This document shows, one piece after another, positions 35,380-43,878 of a stretch of DNA of 64,000 bases (positions within the stretch are counted from its first letter, which is position 1; each line of letters opens with the position of its first letter). This DNA comes from Bog-756 sp035949055 (lineage in GTDB: Bacteria > Actinomycetota > Acidimicrobiia > Acidimicrobiales > RAAP-2): positions 18,918 through 82,917 of the forward strand of contig DASZIO010000002.1 in NCBI GenBank assembly GCA_035949055.1. The letters run 5' to 3'. The position numbers and the translations under genes were made by a program. The notes beneath the pieces were generated by a model. The model saw only the letters and a program-made list of their open reading frames with translations, made no database searches and had not been told where the DNA came from.

Positions 35380-36681
35380 TCACCGGCCGCCCAGGGTGGG
35401 ATAGGGAGGAAAGGCCGAGCACAGCTCGCGTACCTCGGCCCGCACCGCTCGGAGGACCGCCTCGTCCTGGCGATTACGCAGGGTCCGGCCGATGAGCTGG
35501 CCGACGGTCCGCATCTCGGGCGGCCCCATGCCGGCCGTGGTCTGTGCCGCCGAGCCCAGCCGAAGGCCCGAGGTGATGAAGGCGGACCGGGGATCGTCGG
35601 GGATCGTGTTCCGGTTGCAGGCGATGCCGCCCCGGTCGAGGACCTCCTGGGCCTGTTTGCCGGTGAGCTCGGCATCGAAGGTGCGCAAGTCCACCAGGAC
35701 CTGGTGGTTCTCGGTGCCGCCGGAGACCAGCCGGAACCCGGACTCCGCCAGCGACTGCCCCAGGACGGCGGCGTTCGCCACCACCGCGGCGGCATAGTCG
35801 CGGAACGCCGGGCGCGCCGCCTCGGCAAAGGCCACCGCCTTGGCCGCGATGACGTGCTCGAGGGGCCCACCCTGGAGTCCGGGGAAGACCGCATTGTCCA
35901 CCACCTTGGCCAGTTCGGAGGAGCAGAGAATGGCCGCGCCGCGCGGGCCGCGCAAGGTCTTGTGGGTGGTGAAGGTGACGACATCGGCGATGCCCACCGG
36001 AGAGGGATGGACCCCGCCGGCGATCAACCCGGCCGGATGGGCGGCGTCGTACATGAACCGCGCACCGACCGAGTCGGCGATCTCGCGGAACGGCAGCGGG
36101 TCGATGATGCGGGAGTAGGCCGTGGAACCGGCCACGATGAGCTTGGGCTGCTCGCGGCGGGCGACATCGGCGACCTGGTCGAAGTCGATGACCTCACCGG
36201 GCTTCTCCGGGTCACCGGTGGCGGACGACACGCCGTAGGAGACGAAGCGCCAGATCTTGGAGGTGATGCTGGCCGGCGATCCGTGGGTCAGATGGCCTCC
36301 CTGGTCGAGACGCATGGCGAGGATGGTGTCCCCCGGCTCGAGCAGCGCCTGGTAGGCGGCCAGGTTGGCCGTGGCCCCGGCATGAGGTTGCACATTGGCG
36401 TGCTCGGCCCCGAACAGGGCGGTGGCCCGCTGACGGGCCAGCTCCTCGACCTCGTCGATGACCTGATTGCCGCCGTAGTAGCGCCGCCCGGGGTAGCCCT
36501 CGGCGTACTTGTTGGTGAGCACCGACCCCGTGGCCGCGAGCACGGCCGGGGACGTGAAGTTCTCGGACGCGATGAGCTGGAGGGTGGTGGACTGGCGCTC
36601 GGCCTCCTCGCCGAGCAGGCCGAGCACCTCGGGATCGCCGGTGAGCCACTGGTCGAAGGGGGATGCGGCGCGGTCGCTCAT
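35380..36681 (-). CDS. glyA: Serine hydroxymethyltransferase
   Basis: A 433-residue PLP enzyme with LQLIASENFTSPAV, NKYAEGYPGRRYYGGN, HAGATANLAAY and the PLP lysine in VVTFTTHKTLRGPRG. It converts serine to glycine and one-carbon units. ATG at 36681 overlaps the rpiB stop (ATGA), so they are coupled. Actinobacterial gene order rpiB-glyA-wecA-atp is conserved in many relatives. Confidence 0.96.
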   Translation of the reverse strand: MSDRAASPFDQWLTGDPEVLGLLGEEAERQSTTLQLIASENFTSPAVLAATGSVLTNKYAEGYPGRRYYGGNQVIDEVEELARQRATALFGAEHANVQPHAGATANLAAYQALLEPGDTILAMRLDQGGHLTHGSPASITSKIWRFVSYGVSSATGDPEKPGEVIDFDQVADVARREQPKLIVAGSTAYSRIIDPLPFREIADSVGARFMYDAAHPAGLIAGGVHPSPVGIADVVTFTTHKTLRGPRGAAILCSSELAKVVDNAVFPGLQGGPLEHVIAAKAVAFAEAARPAFRDYAAAVVANAAVLGQSLAESGFRLVSGGTENHQVLVDLRTFDAELTGKQAQEVLDRGGIACNRNTIPDDPRSAFITSGLRLGSAAQTTAGMGPPEMRTVGQLIGRTLRNRQDEAVLRAVRAEVRELCSAFPPYPTLGGR

Positions 36682-37133
36682 GGTCTCGACACCTGCCTCT
36701 CGAACTCGGCGATCTCGTCGAGGCGACGCCGGTGGCGACCGCCTTCGAACTCGGCCGAGAAGAACGCGTCGACCGCGTCCACCGCTTCGGCCGTCCCGGT
36801 CGTCCTCCCACCCAAGCAGATGATGTTGGCATCGTTGTGGCGCCGGGCCAGGGTCGCGGTGGTCACGTCGTGGACGGTGGCGGCCCGCACCCCGCCCACC
36901 TTGTTGGCGGCGATGCCGATGCCGATGCCGGTGCCACAGACACAGACCCCGCGGTCGGCCCGGCCCTCCGTCACCGATCGGCCGACAGCCAGCCCGAACT
37001 CGGGATAGTCCACCGGGATGTCGGGCGATCCGGTTCCGAGGTCGATGACCTGGTGCCCGGCGTCCGCCAGGTGCTTGGCCAACGTAGCTTTGAGCTCGAA
37101 CCCCGCATGGTCGGACCCGACGGCGATGCGCAT
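36678..37133 (-). CDS. rpiB: Ribose-5-phosphate isomerase B
   Basis: A 151-residue sugar isomerase: MRIAVGSDHAGFELKATL, DLGTGSPDIPVDYP, GVCVCGTGIGIGIAANKVGGVRAATVHD with the catalytic Cys, and the ARRHNDANIICLGGR segment. It interconverts ribose-5-P and ribulose-5-P in the pentose phosphate pathway. ATG at 37133 is the family start. Coupled to glyA by ATGA overlap. Confidence 0.95.
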   Translation of the reverse strand: MRIAVGSDHAGFELKATLAKHLADAGHQVIDLGTGSPDIPVDYPEFGLAVGRSVTEGRADRGVCVCGTGIGIGIAANKVGGVRAATVHDVTTATLARRHNDANIICLGGRTTGTAEAVDAVDAFFSAEFEGGRHRRRLDEIAEFERQVSRP

Positions 37134-37589
37134 GACCCGAGTGTACTGAGGGGGGATCGGCCCCGAGGGCCCGGACCGGCCCCGAACCGGACGACCCGGG
37201 CGGCGAGCACGCGGCACGAGGGACCGCCGCCGGTGGCACAGCCACCCGCTCAGGGTGCGTCGGGGCGCCGGCCTCCACCAGAGGCACGCCACTGGCGGAC
37301 CCAGGTCTGGCCACCCGCTTCCTGGTGTCGCCGGTGAAGCGCATAGCGACCCGGTGGCTCCCCGGATAGCCGGTGGCTCCCGGGATAGTAGGCCTTGTTA
37401 TCGTCGGCATCGGTACCGGTCGTCACGGGTACGAACCCGGCCCGGACGGTCTCGTGGTCACGCAAGCCGGTACGAGCCGCTGGGGGGCGATCCCCGATCC
37501 GATGACGATGGTGGCGATGCCGTCAGGTGGGTGATGCCGTCAGGTGGCGATGCCGTCAGGTGGGTGATGCCGTCAGGTGGGTGATGGGG
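37134..37589. other. Gene-free interval upstream of rpiB
   Basis: No convincing gene in this 456-base gap. It holds two imperfect tandem copies of CCGGTGGCTCCCCGGATAG (37351-37388) and, at its left-flank side near the end of the next gene, a separate tandem array (37516-37599). The promoter for rpiB-glyA probably lies here but cannot be assigned. Confidence 0.5.
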
Positions 37590-37599
37590 TCACGTGGGT
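37516..37599. repeat. Short tandem repeat, about five copies of GATGCCGTCAGGTGGGT
   Basis: Copies at 37516, 37533 (one base shorter), 37549, 37566 and a degenerate one at 37583 (GATGGGGTCACGTGGGT). The array runs ten bases into the 3' end of the membrane protein gene that ends at 37590. Likely a slippage-prone minisatellite. Confidence 0.8.
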
Positions 37600-38696
37600 G
37601 AGGGTTCAGCCGACACTTGGGGCGGGAGCTTGCCGTTGCGGTAGCGGAGCTTGAAGGCGGCGTAGGCGAACGGACCCGCCGCCAGCGGCAACCAATACGA
37701 GGCCAGCCGGTAGGCCAGCGTGGCCAGCACCGCCTCGACGCCGCTCAACCCGGCCAGCACCAGGAGCCCGCTGAGGCTCGCCTCGACGATCCCGAGCCCG
37801 CCCGGGGTGATCGGGACCAAGCCGATCACCCCGGCCACTCCGTAGGCCAGGAGGACCAACGAGGCGCGCGGATGGGCGCCGACGGCGCGGACCGCGAACA
37901 GCAGGCATAGATAGTCGAAGAGGAGGCGGCCCGCCGACAGTAACGTGGCCTGCCACCATTTCTGGCCCAGCACGGTGCGAATGAGGTTCCGCTGATCGAG
38001 GAGGCGTTGCCCCAGGCCGCTGATCGGTGGCCGCTTGCGCAACAGCCGGTTGCGAAGGGTCTGCGCCGCCTCCCCCGCCCAGCACAGCGGACGGTCCGTG
38101 GTCATGATCAGGACCCCGAACGCTACGAACAGCACGAACCCGACCGCCCCGATGACGGCGGCTTCGATCAACCCCCGACTCACCGGAGCGCCGAACAGTA
38201 CGGCGGGGAGGGCGAAGATCGGTAGGGCCAGCAAACCACCGATGCCGAGGAAGGAGAAGGCCGTGAGCCCGCCGACCGAGTCGGCCGAGTCCATGCCGCT
38301 CGCCGCCAGCATGCGGAACTGCACCGCCGCACCGGCGGCCGCGCCTCCCGGCACGATGAGCGAGATGGAGTTGCCGGCGAGCTGGGCGGTGACGACCGGG
38401 AACCATCCCTTGGTGCGCAGGGCAATGCGCTGCAACGAGAAGGTGCAAGCGAAGTGGGCGAGCTCCGCGACCACCGCCGGAATGAACCACAGCAGGTTGA
38501 GTGTCGCCAGTCGAGGCCAGGCATGGAACACCGCCACCACTTCGGGAAGCACGAGATAGAGGGCCAGGCCTCCAATGAGGATTCCGACCGTCCGCTTGAT
38601 GGCCGCTTTCCAGGGGAACGGCCGCTGCTGTTCCTGCTCGAACCTGACCTCGAACGAGCGCGCACCCCCGTCCCCGCCGGCGGACACCGTGCTCAC
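37590..38696 (-). CDS. Flippase-like integral membrane protein (UPF0104/LPG synthase N-domain family)
   Basis: A 368-residue protein with about eight membrane spans. Marks of the family: LWFIPAVVAELAHF, GNSISLIVPGGAAAGAAVQFRML, a conserved G-x-x-S-x-x-A-region and the C-terminal PITPGGLGIVEASLSGLL. It resembles the membrane half of lysyl-phosphatidylglycerol synthase (YbhN/AglD-like), without the aminoacyl-transferase domain. It may flip a lipid-linked molecule. The start is ATG at 38696. Confidence 0.8.
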   Translation of the reverse strand: MSTVSAGGDGGARSFEVRFEQEQQRPFPWKAAIKRTVGILIGGLALYLVLPEVVAVFHAWPRLATLNLLWFIPAVVAELAHFACTFSLQRIALRTKGWFPVVTAQLAGNSISLIVPGGAAAGAAVQFRMLAASGMDSADSVGGLTAFSFLGIGGLLALPIFALPAVLFGAPVSRGLIEAAVIGAVGFVLFVAFGVLIMTTDRPLCWAGEAAQTLRNRLLRKRPPISGLGQRLLDQRNLIRTVLGQKWWQATLLSAGRLLFDYLCLLFAVRAVGAHPRASLVLLAYGVAGVIGLVPITPGGLGIVEASLSGLLVLAGLSGVEAVLATLAYRLASYWLPLAAGPFAYAAFKLRYRNGKLPPQVSAEPSPT

Positions 38697-38746
38697 CCGG
38701 TCATGCTCCCACCGTCACGCGGACCACGGTAGTTGCCGCGGTGCGA

Positions 38747-39877
38747 TCAGCTTCCGGCCAGACCCATGGCCGCGGCCAGGACGATGTTGGCCCCCCGAAA
38801 GTCGGGCTGGAGTCCGCTCTCCATCCGGTTCATCACGTAACAAGCCGTGAGCTTGGCCTCGAGGTCGAGGACGATGAGTGATCCGCCGTACCCTCCCCAG
38901 AAGCAGGCCCGAGGCCCGATCGGCATCATCTCGGTGCTGAGCCCGTAACCCATGCCGAACCGGTAGTGCATCCCGAGGACCAGGTCGGTACCGTCGATCT
39001 GCTGCTCGAAGATGGTCTCGCAGCCCTTGGCCGACAACAGCCGCACACCACGGGCCTGCCCGCCCCCCGCCACGATCGATTGGATCATCGCCACCGATCG
39101 CGCATGGCCGTGACCGTTGGCGGCGGGTATCTCGGCCCGGCGCCACCATGCGTGGCGAGGCATGGTGCCGTCCAGTGGCGGATTGGAAAGGGTCCGGACC
39201 GGCATCGACTTCGGGTCGAGCGGTCCGAAGTCGACCGCCGGCGGGGGGATGACCAGTGACACCCGCTTGTCCTCTGACTCGGGAAGGCCGATGAAGAAGT
39301 CGGCACCGAGTGGTTCGGCGACTTCGCTGGCGAACCACTTACCGATGCTCACGCCGGTGATCCGGCGCACCACTTCCCCGATGAGGAACCCCTGGGTCAC
39401 CGCGTGATAACCCGAAGCGGTGCCGGGCTCCCACCACGGTTCCTGGGCGGCCAGCAACGAGGTGCACCGTTCCCAATCGGCCAGCTCCTCCGGCTCGATG
39501 TGTTCGGTCCAACCCGCCAGGCCGGCCGTGTGGCTCATCAGGTGGCGGACCTCGACCGCCGATTTGCCGCCGGCGGCGAACTCCGGCCAGTACCGGGCCA
39601 CTGGGGACTGGAAATCGAGCTCGCCGCGGTCAGCCAGCATGAGCGCGCACAGGAACGTCATCGTCTTGGTGGTCGACCAGACATTGGTGATGGTGTCCCG
39701 GTCCCAGGGGGCCGAGTGGGCCTCGTCGACGTACCCGCCCCAGATGTCGACCACCGGCTCGCCCTCGAGATAGACGGCGACGGCGGCGCCCACGTCGGTG
39801 CCGACGTCGAGGCTCGAACTCAACGTGGTGACCACGCCCTCGAACCGGGGATCCCACGTCCCGATGATGTCAGCCAC
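38747..39877 (-). CDS. Serine beta-lactamase-like hydrolase (EstB/class C family)
   Basis: A 376-residue hydrolase. The nucleophile motif S68-T-T-K71 (NVWSTTKTMTFL), HLMSHTAGLAGW and the C-terminal YGLSTEMMPIG / FWGGYGGSLIVLD segment (KTG-box equivalent) fit carboxylesterases of beta-lactamase fold. No signal peptide is seen, so it is probably a cytoplasmic esterase. GTG at 39877 (VADIIGTWDP) has AGGAGG seven bases upstream. Confidence 0.85.
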   Translation of the reverse strand: MADIIGTWDPRFEGVVTTLSSSLDVGTDVGAAVAVYLEGEPVVDIWGGYVDEAHSAPWDRDTITNVWSTTKTMTFLCALMLADRGELDFQSPVARYWPEFAAGGKSAVEVRHLMSHTAGLAGWTEHIEPEELADWERCTSLLAAQEPWWEPGTASGYHAVTQGFLIGEVVRRITGVSIGKWFASEVAEPLGADFFIGLPESEDKRVSLVIPPPAVDFGPLDPKSMPVRTLSNPPLDGTMPRHAWWRRAEIPAANGHGHARSVAMIQSIVAGGGQARGVRLLSAKGCETIFEQQIDGTDLVLGMHYRFGMGYGLSTEMMPIGPRACFWGGYGGSLIVLDLEAKLTACYVMNRMESGLQPDFRGANIVLAAAMGLAGS

Positions 39878-39985
39878 AGTCCGACCTCCTGGTGCGCCCG
39901 GCGCCCCGATCATTCCACGGCCGGGCAACCTCTCATGGCCCGGGCCGGTCCGAGCGCCAACCGGCAGCCGTTAGCCTGGTGTGCC

Positions 39986-40468
39986 GTGAACGACGCCACT
40001 TCACCCCAGCTGACCCGCGACACCTACGAGCGGCTCCAGGCCGAGCTGGAGGACCTCTCCACCCGGGGGCGGGTCGAGATCGCCGCCGCCATCGAGTCGG
40101 CCCGGGCCCTGGGCGACCTGTCCGAGAACGGTGACTACCACGCAGCCAAGGACAGCCAGGGAAAGATGGAGTCGCGGATCCGCCAGCTCAAGGCCCTGCT
40201 CAAGACGGCGACGATCGTCGACAGCAAGGATGGCGACGGCACGGTGGCGGCCGGGAAGGTGGTGACGCTCCGCTACCAGGGTGAGGACGAGGACGACACG
40301 GCCGACTTCTTCGTAGGTTCCATCGAGGAGCGCCACGCCGAGGCCACGGTGGTCTCACCCGGCTCGCCTCTCGGCCAGGCCCTGATCGGTCGCGCCGCAG
40401 GGGACGAGGTCGAATACGCCTCGCCGGGGGGTACCCTCAAGGTGCAGATCGTCAAAGTAGGCAACTGA
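39986..40468 (+). CDS. greA: Transcription elongation factor GreA
   Basis: A 160-residue GreA: N-terminal coiled coil with basic/acidic tip (TYERLQAELEDLSTRGRVEIAAAIESARALGDLSENGDYHAAK) and the C-terminal FKBP-like domain (ISPGSPLGQALIGRAAGDEVEYASPGG, here VSPGSPLG). It rescues backtracked RNA polymerase. The tip acids in DLSENGDY are intact. It starts at GTG 39986, divergent from the hydrolase. Confidence 0.95.
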   Translation: MNDATSPQLTRDTYERLQAELEDLSTRGRVEIAAAIESARALGDLSENGDYHAAKDSQGKMESRIRQLKALLKTATIVDSKDGDGTVAAGKVVTLRYQGEDEDDTADFFVGSIEERHAEATVVSPGSPLGQALIGRAAGDEVEYASPGGTLKVQIVKVGN

Positions 40469-40514
40469 CAACGAGGCCCGACACCGTGACCCATCCTGAC
40501 GCCGTGACGAAGCC

Positions 40515-41927
40515 GTGACCGACACACCCCGCACCATGTCCCAAAAGGTCTGGGACCGCCACGTCGTACACCGGGGCACGGGCGACGAGCCGGACGTCAT
40601 CTTCATCGACCTCCATCTCATCCACGAGGTGACCTCGCCCCAGGCTTTCGATGGCCTGCGCATGGCGGGAAGAGGTGTCCACCGGCCTGACCTGACCATC
40701 GCCACGGCCGACCACAACGTGCCGACGGTCGACATCGACCAGCCGGTGGCCGATCCGATCTCGGCCAAGCAGCTGGCGGTACTGGCCCGCAATTGCTCGG
40801 AGTTCGGCATCACCTGCTACCCCATGGGCGACAGCAATCAGGGGATCGTCCACATCATCGGGCCCGAGCAAGGGCTGACCCAACCGGGGATGACCATCGT
40901 CTGTGGGGACAGCCACACCTCGACCCATGGCGCGTTCGGCGCGCTGGCCTTCGGCATCGGGACCAGCGAGGTCGAGCATGTGCTCGCCACCCAGACCCTC
41001 CCCCAACGGCGTCCGGAATCGATGGCGGTCACCGTCGACGGTCACCTTCTGGCCGGGGTGACCGCGAAGGACCTCGTCCTGGCCATCATCGGCCAGATCG
41101 GGACCAGTGGCGGCGCCGGTCACATCATCGAGTACCGCGGCTCGGCCATCGGCGATCTCTCGATGGAAGGCCGGATGACGGTCTGCAACATGTCGATCGA
41201 AGCCGGAGCGCGGGCCGGCATGATCGCTCCGGACGACACCACCTTCGCCTACCTGGAAGGCCGGGATCATGCACCCGAGGGCGCGGCCTGGGGTGATGCC
41301 CTCGCCGAGTGGCAGGCCCTGGCCACTGACGACGGGGCGAGTTTCGACCAGGAGGTGACCGTCGATGCGGACTCGTTGGCCCCGTACGTGACCTGGGGCA
41401 CCAACCCGGCGCAGGTGAGCCGGATCGACGGGACGATCCCCGACCCGGACTCGTACGCCGAGGCGGCCGAACGGGACGCGGCGATCCGGGCTCTCGACTA
41501 CATGGGGCTGACGGCAGGCACCCGCCTGGCCGACGTCCCGGTGGACACCGTTTTCGTCGGATCGTGCACCAACGGCCGCATCGAGGACCTGCGGGCGGCG
41601 GCCGACGTCCTTCGGGGTCGGAAGGTCCGGAGCGGGCTGCGGGCGATGGTCGTGCCCGGCTCCCACCGGGTGAAGACCCAGGCGGAATCGGAAGGGCTGG
41701 ACGCGGTGTTCTTGTCCGCCGGATTCGATTGGCGCGAACCGGGCTGTTCGATGTGCCTGGCCATGAATCCCGACAAGCTCGCCCCGGGTGAACGGGCCGC
41801 GTCCACGTCCAACCGGAACTTCGAGGGCCGCCAGGGCCGCGGTGGCCGCACCCACCTCGTCTCGCCGGCGGTGGCCGCGGCCACCGCAGTGGCCGGGCGG
41901 TTTGCGACACCGGAAGAGCTCGACTGA
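40515..41927 (+). CDS. leuC: 3-isopropylmalate dehydratase large subunit
   Basis: A 470-residue aconitase-family subunit. Substrate and cluster motifs: SPQAFDGLR, ATADHNVPT, CGDSHTSTHGAFGALAFGIGTSEVEHVLATQTL, VFVGSCTNGRIEDLRAAA and GCSMCLAMNPD with 4Fe-4S cysteines. With LeuD it isomerises 2- to 3-isopropylmalate in leucine synthesis. The start is GTG at 40515. Confidence 0.96.
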   Translation: MTDTPRTMSQKVWDRHVVHRGTGDEPDVIFIDLHLIHEVTSPQAFDGLRMAGRGVHRPDLTIATADHNVPTVDIDQPVADPISAKQLAVLARNCSEFGITCYPMGDSNQGIVHIIGPEQGLTQPGMTIVCGDSHTSTHGAFGALAFGIGTSEVEHVLATQTLPQRRPESMAVTVDGHLLAGVTAKDLVLAIIGQIGTSGGAGHIIEYRGSAIGDLSMEGRMTVCNMSIEAGARAGMIAPDDTTFAYLEGRDHAPEGAAWGDALAEWQALATDDGASFDQEVTVDADSLAPYVTWGTNPAQVSRIDGTIPDPDSYAEAAERDAAIRALDYMGLTAGTRLADVPVDTVFVGSCTNGRIEDLRAAADVLRGRKVRSGLRAMVVPGSHRVKTQAESEGLDAVFLSAGFDWREPGCSMCLAMNPDKLAPGERAASTSNRNFEGRQGRGGRTHLVSPAVAAATAVAGRFATPEELD

Positions 41928-42520
41928 TGCAGGCCATCCAGATGGTCAGCGGCCGGGCGGTGCCACTCGACCGATCCGACGTGGACACAGATCAGATCAT
42001 TCCGTCCGACTGGCTCAAGCGGGTGGAGCGGACCGGTTTCGGTGCGGGTCTGTTCGCCGAATGGCGCGATGACCGAAGCTTCGTCCTCAATCGTGAGGAA
42101 TTCGCGGGGGCCACGATTTTGGTGGCCGGGCCGAACTTCGGAACGGGCTCCTCCAGAGAGCACGCCGTATGGGCACTGCAGGACTATGGCTTCGAGGCGG
42201 TCGTCTCGCCCGGCTTTGCCGACATCTTCCGCAACAACTGCACCAAGGCCGGCTTGGTGCCGGTAGAGGTCGAGCCCGACGTCGGGCGGCGCCTTCTCGA
42301 CGCGGTACTCGCCGACCCCACCCTGGAGATCACCATCGACATAGAACACGGCACCCTGGAGGCGCCGTCGGCTGACATCGAGACGAAGTTCCCACTCGAT
42401 GAGTTCACCCGCACCCGCTTGCTCAACGGGTGGGACGACATCGGCCTGACGCTGCGCTACGAGGACGACATCATGGCCTACGAGGCCAGCCGGCCGACTT
42501 GGCTCCCGACGACCCGCTGA
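41927..42520 (+). CDS. leuD: 3-isopropylmalate dehydratase small subunit
   Basis: A 197-residue swivel domain: AVPLDRSDVDTDQIIPSDWL, GPNFGTGSSREHAVWALQDYGFEAVVSPGFADIFRNNC and FTRTRLLNGWDDIGLTLRYEDDI. It overlaps the leuC stop by one base (TGATG), so the two are coupled and form the heterodimer. The GSSRE loop is intact. Confidence 0.96.
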   Translation: MQAIQMVSGRAVPLDRSDVDTDQIIPSDWLKRVERTGFGAGLFAEWRDDRSFVLNREEFAGATILVAGPNFGTGSSREHAVWALQDYGFEAVVSPGFADIFRNNCTKAGLVPVEVEPDVGRRLLDAVLADPTLEITIDIEHGTLEAPSADIETKFPLDEFTRTRLLNGWDDIGLTLRYEDDIMAYEASRPTWLPTTR

Positions 42521-43180
42521 CCGACCGTCACCGCTGATCGCGCGTCCACCGGTGTCACAACCTGGAGCCGGTGGTGGGGAACATCCTCAGTCTCAGGTGG
42601 CGAAGTCTACCGGGTCCCCGGCGCCGACTACCACGAGGGGCAGGGGGGCAGCCGACGTCGGGGGACCCGGTAGAGCGTGAGTTGCGAGCAGTCCCTGGTC
42701 TCGCAACTGCGAATGTGTGACTCCTCGGCGCATGGAATCTGGTCGGTGGCCTGCGGCACAGGGCCAACGCGACAAACGGTACACGAACGGGAGGTCAAAA
42801 TCGCGTATCTCCGCGCCTGGGGCAAGGAGCCGTCCGCAGCTTCGATCCCTGGCATCGATCCGCATTCCGTGCCAGCGCAATTCAGGTTCTCCCCCGGGAC
42901 GGAGCCGCCGATCAATTCCAACGCCATCCCAGACGATGGCGATCTCCTGCTCCTGCAGGCTCATGGTATGCCCGGCCCACCCCATGGTCAACGTAAATCT
43001 TGATGGTCCGCAGCCAGATCGACAATGGCTGCCACCAGGCTCAATGTCACGGAGCGTGAGATCGTCGGCCCCGTTTTGGCTCCCGACCCAGTGCCAGACC
43101 CGGCACTCCTGGCCGGCCCGCGCCACTTAGAGTGTGCGCCGACGCCCGCTCGCTTGTGACCGAAGGCCGCGCCTCACCGT
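42521..43180. other. Gene-free interval with paired inverted repeats
   Basis: No convincing gene in 660 bases; GC looks lower than in neighbours. Two stems stand out: a 13-base inverted repeat CTACCGGGTCCCC (42607-42619) with its exact complement at 42661-42673, and a hairpin with 8-base arms GTTGCGAG/CTCGCAAC (42681-42707). A structured RNA, a small degenerate mobile element or the leuCD transcript end are all possible. Confidence 0.55.
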
Positions 43181-43852
43181 TCATCCCTGAGCCGGCGCGT
43201 GCCGCAGCGGTATGAAGCCGCACGCGGCCCCGGTGGTGTGCACCAGCTCGCCCCCGATCAGCTCGAACACCACGATCAGCCCCACGCCGCGGTGGTCGAC
43301 CAGCGGGACGACCAGCCGACCGCCGTCGGCGAGCTGTCCTATCCACGTCTCGGAGAGGGCTCGCGCTCCGGTTGTCACGATCACCCGGTCATACGGTGCG
43401 CGTGGCGGATAGCCGTCCCGACCGTCGCCCACCAGCACATGGACCCGCCCGTACCCGCTTGCGTCGAGCGTCCGGGCGGCCCGCTCCGCCAGGTCGGGCT
43501 CGAGCTCGACGCTGACGACACAGCCGTCGTGTCCGGCGAGAACGGACAACAGCGCGGCGTTGTAACCGGTTCCGGTCCCGACCTCGAGTACGTGATGGCC
43601 CGGCGTCACCTGCAGGCGTTCCAGCATGGTCGCCACGATGGTGGGCTGGGATAGGGAGCTGATCGGGGCGCCGTTGCGGGCGTGCTTGACCATCACCGCC
43701 TCGTCGCGGTAGGCGGCGCAGCCGTCCAAATGAGGAACGAAGCGATGACGGGGGACCTGCAGCATCGCTGCCTCCACGGCCGGGTTGACGACCACCCCGG
43801 CCCGCTTCAACCGTCCCACCATCTGCAGACGAGCCGCTACCTCATCGGCCAT
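43181..43852 (-). CDS. Protein-L-isoaspartate O-methyltransferase family protein
   Basis: A 223-residue SAM-dependent methyltransferase: FVPHLDGCAAYRDEAVMVKH, ISSLSQPTIVATMLERLQVTPGHHVLEVGTGTGYNAALL (SAM motif I, 89-98), VVSVELEPDLAERAA and YDRVIVTTGA. It repairs isoaspartate in proteins or is a Pcm-like relative. ATG at 43852 (MADEVAARLQ) is used; ATGs at 43861 and 43864 are also possible. It follows the secreted hydrolase gene by about 26 bases. Confidence 0.85.
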   Translation of the reverse strand: MADEVAARLQMVGRLKRAGVVVNPAVEAAMLQVPRHRFVPHLDGCAAYRDEAVMVKHARNGAPISSLSQPTIVATMLERLQVTPGHHVLEVGTGTGYNAALLSVLAGHDGCVVSVELEPDLAERAARTLDASGYGRVHVLVGDGRDGYPPRAPYDRVIVTTGARALSETWIGQLADGGRLVVPLVDHRGVGLIVVFELIGGELVHTTGAACGFIPLRHAPAQG

Positions 43853-43878
43853 CACACCCATCATGCCGGACCCGGTGC

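Noticed and set aside
33817..37008. A 1063-codon open frame on the plus strand
   Set aside because: It is antisense to wecA-like, glyA and rpiB, shows low-complexity Gly/Asp/His/Arg composition and no family motif; a high-GC shadow frame.
42593..43126. Open frames of up to 177 codons after leuD
   Set aside because: No family resemblance in any frame, several competing frames of similar quality, lower GC; kept as a gene-free interval.
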